Source: Kiritimatiellia bacterium
GTDB lineage: Bacteria > Verrucomicrobiota > Kiritimatiellia > RFP12 > UBA1067
Assembly: GCA_017411125.1 (NCBI GenBank)
Contig: JAFPNP010000117.1
Span: 1 to 7,556, forward strand
DNA: 7,556 bases
Direction: 5' to 3'
Shown: positions 6,301 to 7,556 of the stretch, piece by piece
How the letters are laid out: every line of letters begins with the position of its first letter
Numbering within the stretch: the stretch's first letter is position 1
The notes under the pieces: model-generated
Database searches by the model: none
The model's input: the letters and a program-made list of their open reading frames with translations, nothing else
Told to the model about the DNA's origin: nothing
Made by a program: the position numbers and the translations under genes

Positions 6301-7556
6301 ATTCCGTCTTGCAGAGCGCCGGCGTCCACTATCGACGGGACGATTCCGGTGAACAGGCCCATGACGGGAATGTGGTTTTCCTTTATCCAGCGCCTGTACG
6401 GACGTCTGCGCGCGTATCCGGTCTTGATTTCAGCGTCCTCCATCAGGCGATGGCTTTGAAGATCGAGCCATAGGATAGAACCCGGGCTTAGCCGCCCGTG
6501 GCGGGCGACCGATTCGGGAGGAATGTCGAGAACGCCCGTCTCGGACGCAAGAACGAAAAGCCCGTCCTTCGCGAGCGTCCAGCGGGCGGGGCGCAATCCG
6601 TTTCGGTCGAGCGCGGCGCCGAGTCCGATTCCGTCGGTGAACGCCACTGCCGCCGGTCCGTCCCACGGCTCCATGAGTGCGGAATGGTATTCGTAGAACG
6701 CCCTGACGTCGTGCCCCATGTGGTACTTCGCGCCCCACGCCTGCGGAACCAGCATCATCATCGCGTGCGGCGCGTCGCGCCCGGCGGCGACAAGCAGTTC
6801 GAAGATGCTGTCCAGCGACGCCGAGTCGGACTGTCCTCCGTGCACGACCGGCAGCACCTTCTTCAATTCGTCGCCGAACACCGGCGACGCAAGCGACGCC
6901 TCGCGGGCGGCGAGCGCGTTGAGGTTGCCCTTTATCGCGTTTATCTCGCCGTTGTGCGCGATTGCGCGGAATGGGTGGGCAAGCTCCCACGACGGGAACG
7001 TGTTGGTAGAATATCGTTGGTGTACGATCGCGAACGGGGAGACGAAATCCGGATCGGACAGGTCGGGATAGAACTTTTCGATCTGCGTCGCGAGAAGGAG
7101 ACCTTTGTAGACGACCGTCCGCGACGAGCAGGAGCAGACGTAGGTGTTCTCGGTGGATTTCTCGATTTGGCGGCGGATGATGTAGAGGCGGCGCTCGTCC
7201 GTGCAATCGATGAACACCTGCCGTATCCTCGGCATCGCGGCGCGGGCGTCGCGTCCGACGGCGTCCGGATTCACCGGCACGTCGCGCCATCCGATCGCGT
7301 TGCATCCTTCGCGGCGGATCGCGTCTTCGATTTTCGTTTCTTCGTCTTCGCCCCCGAAAATCATCGCCACCGCGAACGATGGCGGCGCCTTGGCGACCAG
7401 CTTTGCAAAAAAGGCGTGCGGAATTTTGAGGAGGAGGCCGGCGCCGTCGCCGGTTTGCGGGTCGTTTCCGGTCGCGCCGCGGTGCATGAGGCGTTTCAGG
7501 ATCGTCATGCCCTTTTCCACGATGTCGTGGCTCGCCACGCCGTCGAGGTTCGCCAC
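3354..7556 (-). CDS. gltB: Glutamate synthase large (alpha) subunit, N-terminus cut by window edge
   Basis: GltB transfers the glutamine amide nitrogen to 2-oxoglutarate to make two glutamates; it is the carbon-nitrogen core of the GS-GOGAT cycle. The 1400 residues seen cover nearly the whole protein (family about 1480-1530). Domains: class II glutamine amidotransferase (about 1-370; QRYSTNTFPSW 180-190, HNGEINAIKGN 201-211, GGQSDSASLD 240-249); central domain (about 420-700); FMN/2-oxoglutarate domain (about 800-1130; KPGEGGQLPGHKV from 881, then VISGFDGGTGAAPL); iron-sulfur loop at 1046-1057; and the C-terminal GXGXG beta-helix (about 1150-1340). The first visible residues (VANLDGVASHDIVEKG) align just after the CGVGF segment of the family, so the catalytic N-terminal Cys lies outside and the GTG at 7554-7556 is an internal Val codon, not the start. 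Oddities: extra cysteines in the cluster loop, and a Pro-Glu-x repeat at residues 783-797. gltD is not downstream, so the NAD(P)H or ferredoxin type stays open. Confidence 0.96.
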   Translation of the reverse strand: MANLDGVASHDIVEKGMTILKRLMHRGATGNDPQTGDGAGLLLKIPHAFFAKLVAKAPPSFAVAMIFGGEDEETKIEDAIRREGCNAIGWRDVPVNPDAVGRDARAAMPRIRQVFIDCTDERRLYIIRRQIEKSTENTYVCSCSSRTVVYKGLLLATQIEKFYPDLSDPDFVSPFAIVHQRYSTNTFPSWELAHPFRAIAHNGEINAIKGNLNALAAREASLASPVFGDELKKVLPVVHGGQSDSASLDSIFELLVAAGRDAPHAMMMLVPQAWGAKYHMGHDVRAFYEYHSALMEPWDGPAAVAFTDGIGLGAALDRNGLRPARWTLAKDGLFVLASETGVLDIPPESVARHGRLSPGSILWLDLQSHRLMEDAEIKTGYARRRPYRRWIKENHIPVMGLFTGIVPSIVDAGALQDGMRRFGWTAEDVDLILRPMAETGGEPVGAMGNDAALAALSRRPRILFDYFHQLFAQVTNPPIDSIREELEMSIMTYIGNDGNILSETPEHARLVKMTRPVLTDDELMRLRNIPDFPARTLGLHFDGSLKTALDELAANALRAAGDGVKIIVLSDRTPPGGLRRIPSLLAVAAVNNALVKSGARPSIGIVVESGEVREVHHFAVLLGFGATAVNPYLALAAVAEIGNGDSVKATANYVSAVCRGLMKTMSKMGISTLRSYRSARIFEAVGLGPKIVGDYFAGVASPIGGLELEDLEKSMETPGPMFPPGGEYRARKGGEEHLWTPQRIVDFREAVRHGDYKRFKRYTDDIDCNSRVTLRSQLEFKFPENPDNPELPESPESIIKRFVGGAMSLGSLSPEAHETIAVALNGLGTMSNSGEGGEDPARFGTERNSAIKQVASGRFGVTIEYIRSAKDLQIKLAQGAKPGEGGQLPGHKVNEFVARLRHAKPGTTLISPPPHHDIYSIEDLAQLIYDLKCANPDARVSVKLVSEAGVGTIAAGVAKAHADVIVISGFDGGTGAAPLTSMKHAGLPWELGLAEAHQTLLKNDLRGRVKLQVDGQLCTGRDIVIAAMLGADEFAFGTSMLVALGCVQCRNCNLNCCPVGIATQKEELRGKFAGKPEHLQSYFRFLAEEVREHLALLGLATLTEARGRADLLKAKDGSPFDFGDLLATARGGTRPHAAPPPQNYDTRELIPAVEKGETRLVRRISNCNRSVGAALSGWLVDNRKKLSAGQTVSVRFAGTAGQSFGAFLAKGVAFDLAGEANDYVGKSLSGGTVAIRPPENAAFAPEDNVIAGNVVAYGATSGAIFINGQAGERFGIRNSGATLVAEGVGDHGCEYMTGGVAVVLGRVGVNFAAGMTGGVAYVYDENGDLDLNCNLDSVDLFPVKEGSDDEARLLAILREHVARTQSPKARCIVESWRETRHRFAKVAPRQAARLTRSGRL
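5166..5210 (-). repeat. Five 9-base tandem units inside gltB encoding (Pro-Glu/Asp-x)5
   Basis: Five degenerate 9-base units around a CCGGA core encode P-E-N, P-D-N, P-E-L, P-E-S, P-E-S (GltB residues 783-797). They sit in the linker just before IIKRFVGGAMSLGSLS, where the FMN domain begins. The units differ at third positions and in the last codon, so expansion is not very recent. They keep the frame and probably form an extended acidic, proline-rich spacer. Confidence 0.75.

Noticed and set aside
7554..7556. GTG at the window edge as the gltB start
   Set aside because: The residues from here align a few positions after the conserved CGVGF start of mature GltB, so the true start is outside the window.

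Overview
This is a GC-rich (about 60% by eye) bacterial chromosomal segment with every gene on the minus strand, so transcription runs from high to low coordinates. The taxon cannot be fixed from the sequence. A secreted protein with a C10-peptidase (streptopain-like) propeptide, this type of stand-alone sugar nucleotidyltransferase and the GC-rich codon use would fit an uncultivated gut or sediment bacterium of the PVC group (Lentisphaerota/Kiritimatiellota type). That is inference and weak. UGA acts as a normal stop throughout.

Layout, in the direction of transcription: (1) 7556-3354, glutamate synthase large subunit (gltB), complete except for a few N-terminal residues beyond the window edge. 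(2) 3377-3302, a promoter with consensus TTGACA and TATAAT hexamers lying over the last gltB codons, then a short leader with a 5' hairpin. (3) 3301-949, a three-gene operon joined by 4-base ATGA overlaps: an NTP-transferase-fold nucleotidyltransferase, a ComF-family phosphoribosyltransferase-like protein and a small HAD hydrolase. (4) 925-540, an antitoxin-first hicBA module with its own extended -10 promoter on top of the HAD stop codon; hicB is intact, but hicA carries an in-frame UGA at codon 14. (5) 469-1, the N-terminal part of a secreted protein with a signal peptide and a C10-type propeptide, running off the window and apparently made from a leaderless mRNA.

How the parts relate: gltB is the large subunit of glutamate synthase in nitrogen assimilation; gltD is not visible. 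The three-gene operon looks like a translationally coupled unit, but its members do not form a known pathway. The hicBA module is a small mobile-type accessory cassette inserted between housekeeping genes and is probably decaying. I see no CRISPR array, tRNA, rRNA or insertion sequence. No gene-free stretch exceeds about 75 bases. The most noteworthy points are the nonsense-interrupted hicA toxin beside an intact antitoxin, the 12-base promoter sequence shared by two transcription units, and two oddities in GltB: an extra-cysteine iron-sulfur loop and a (Pro-Glu-x)5 insert.
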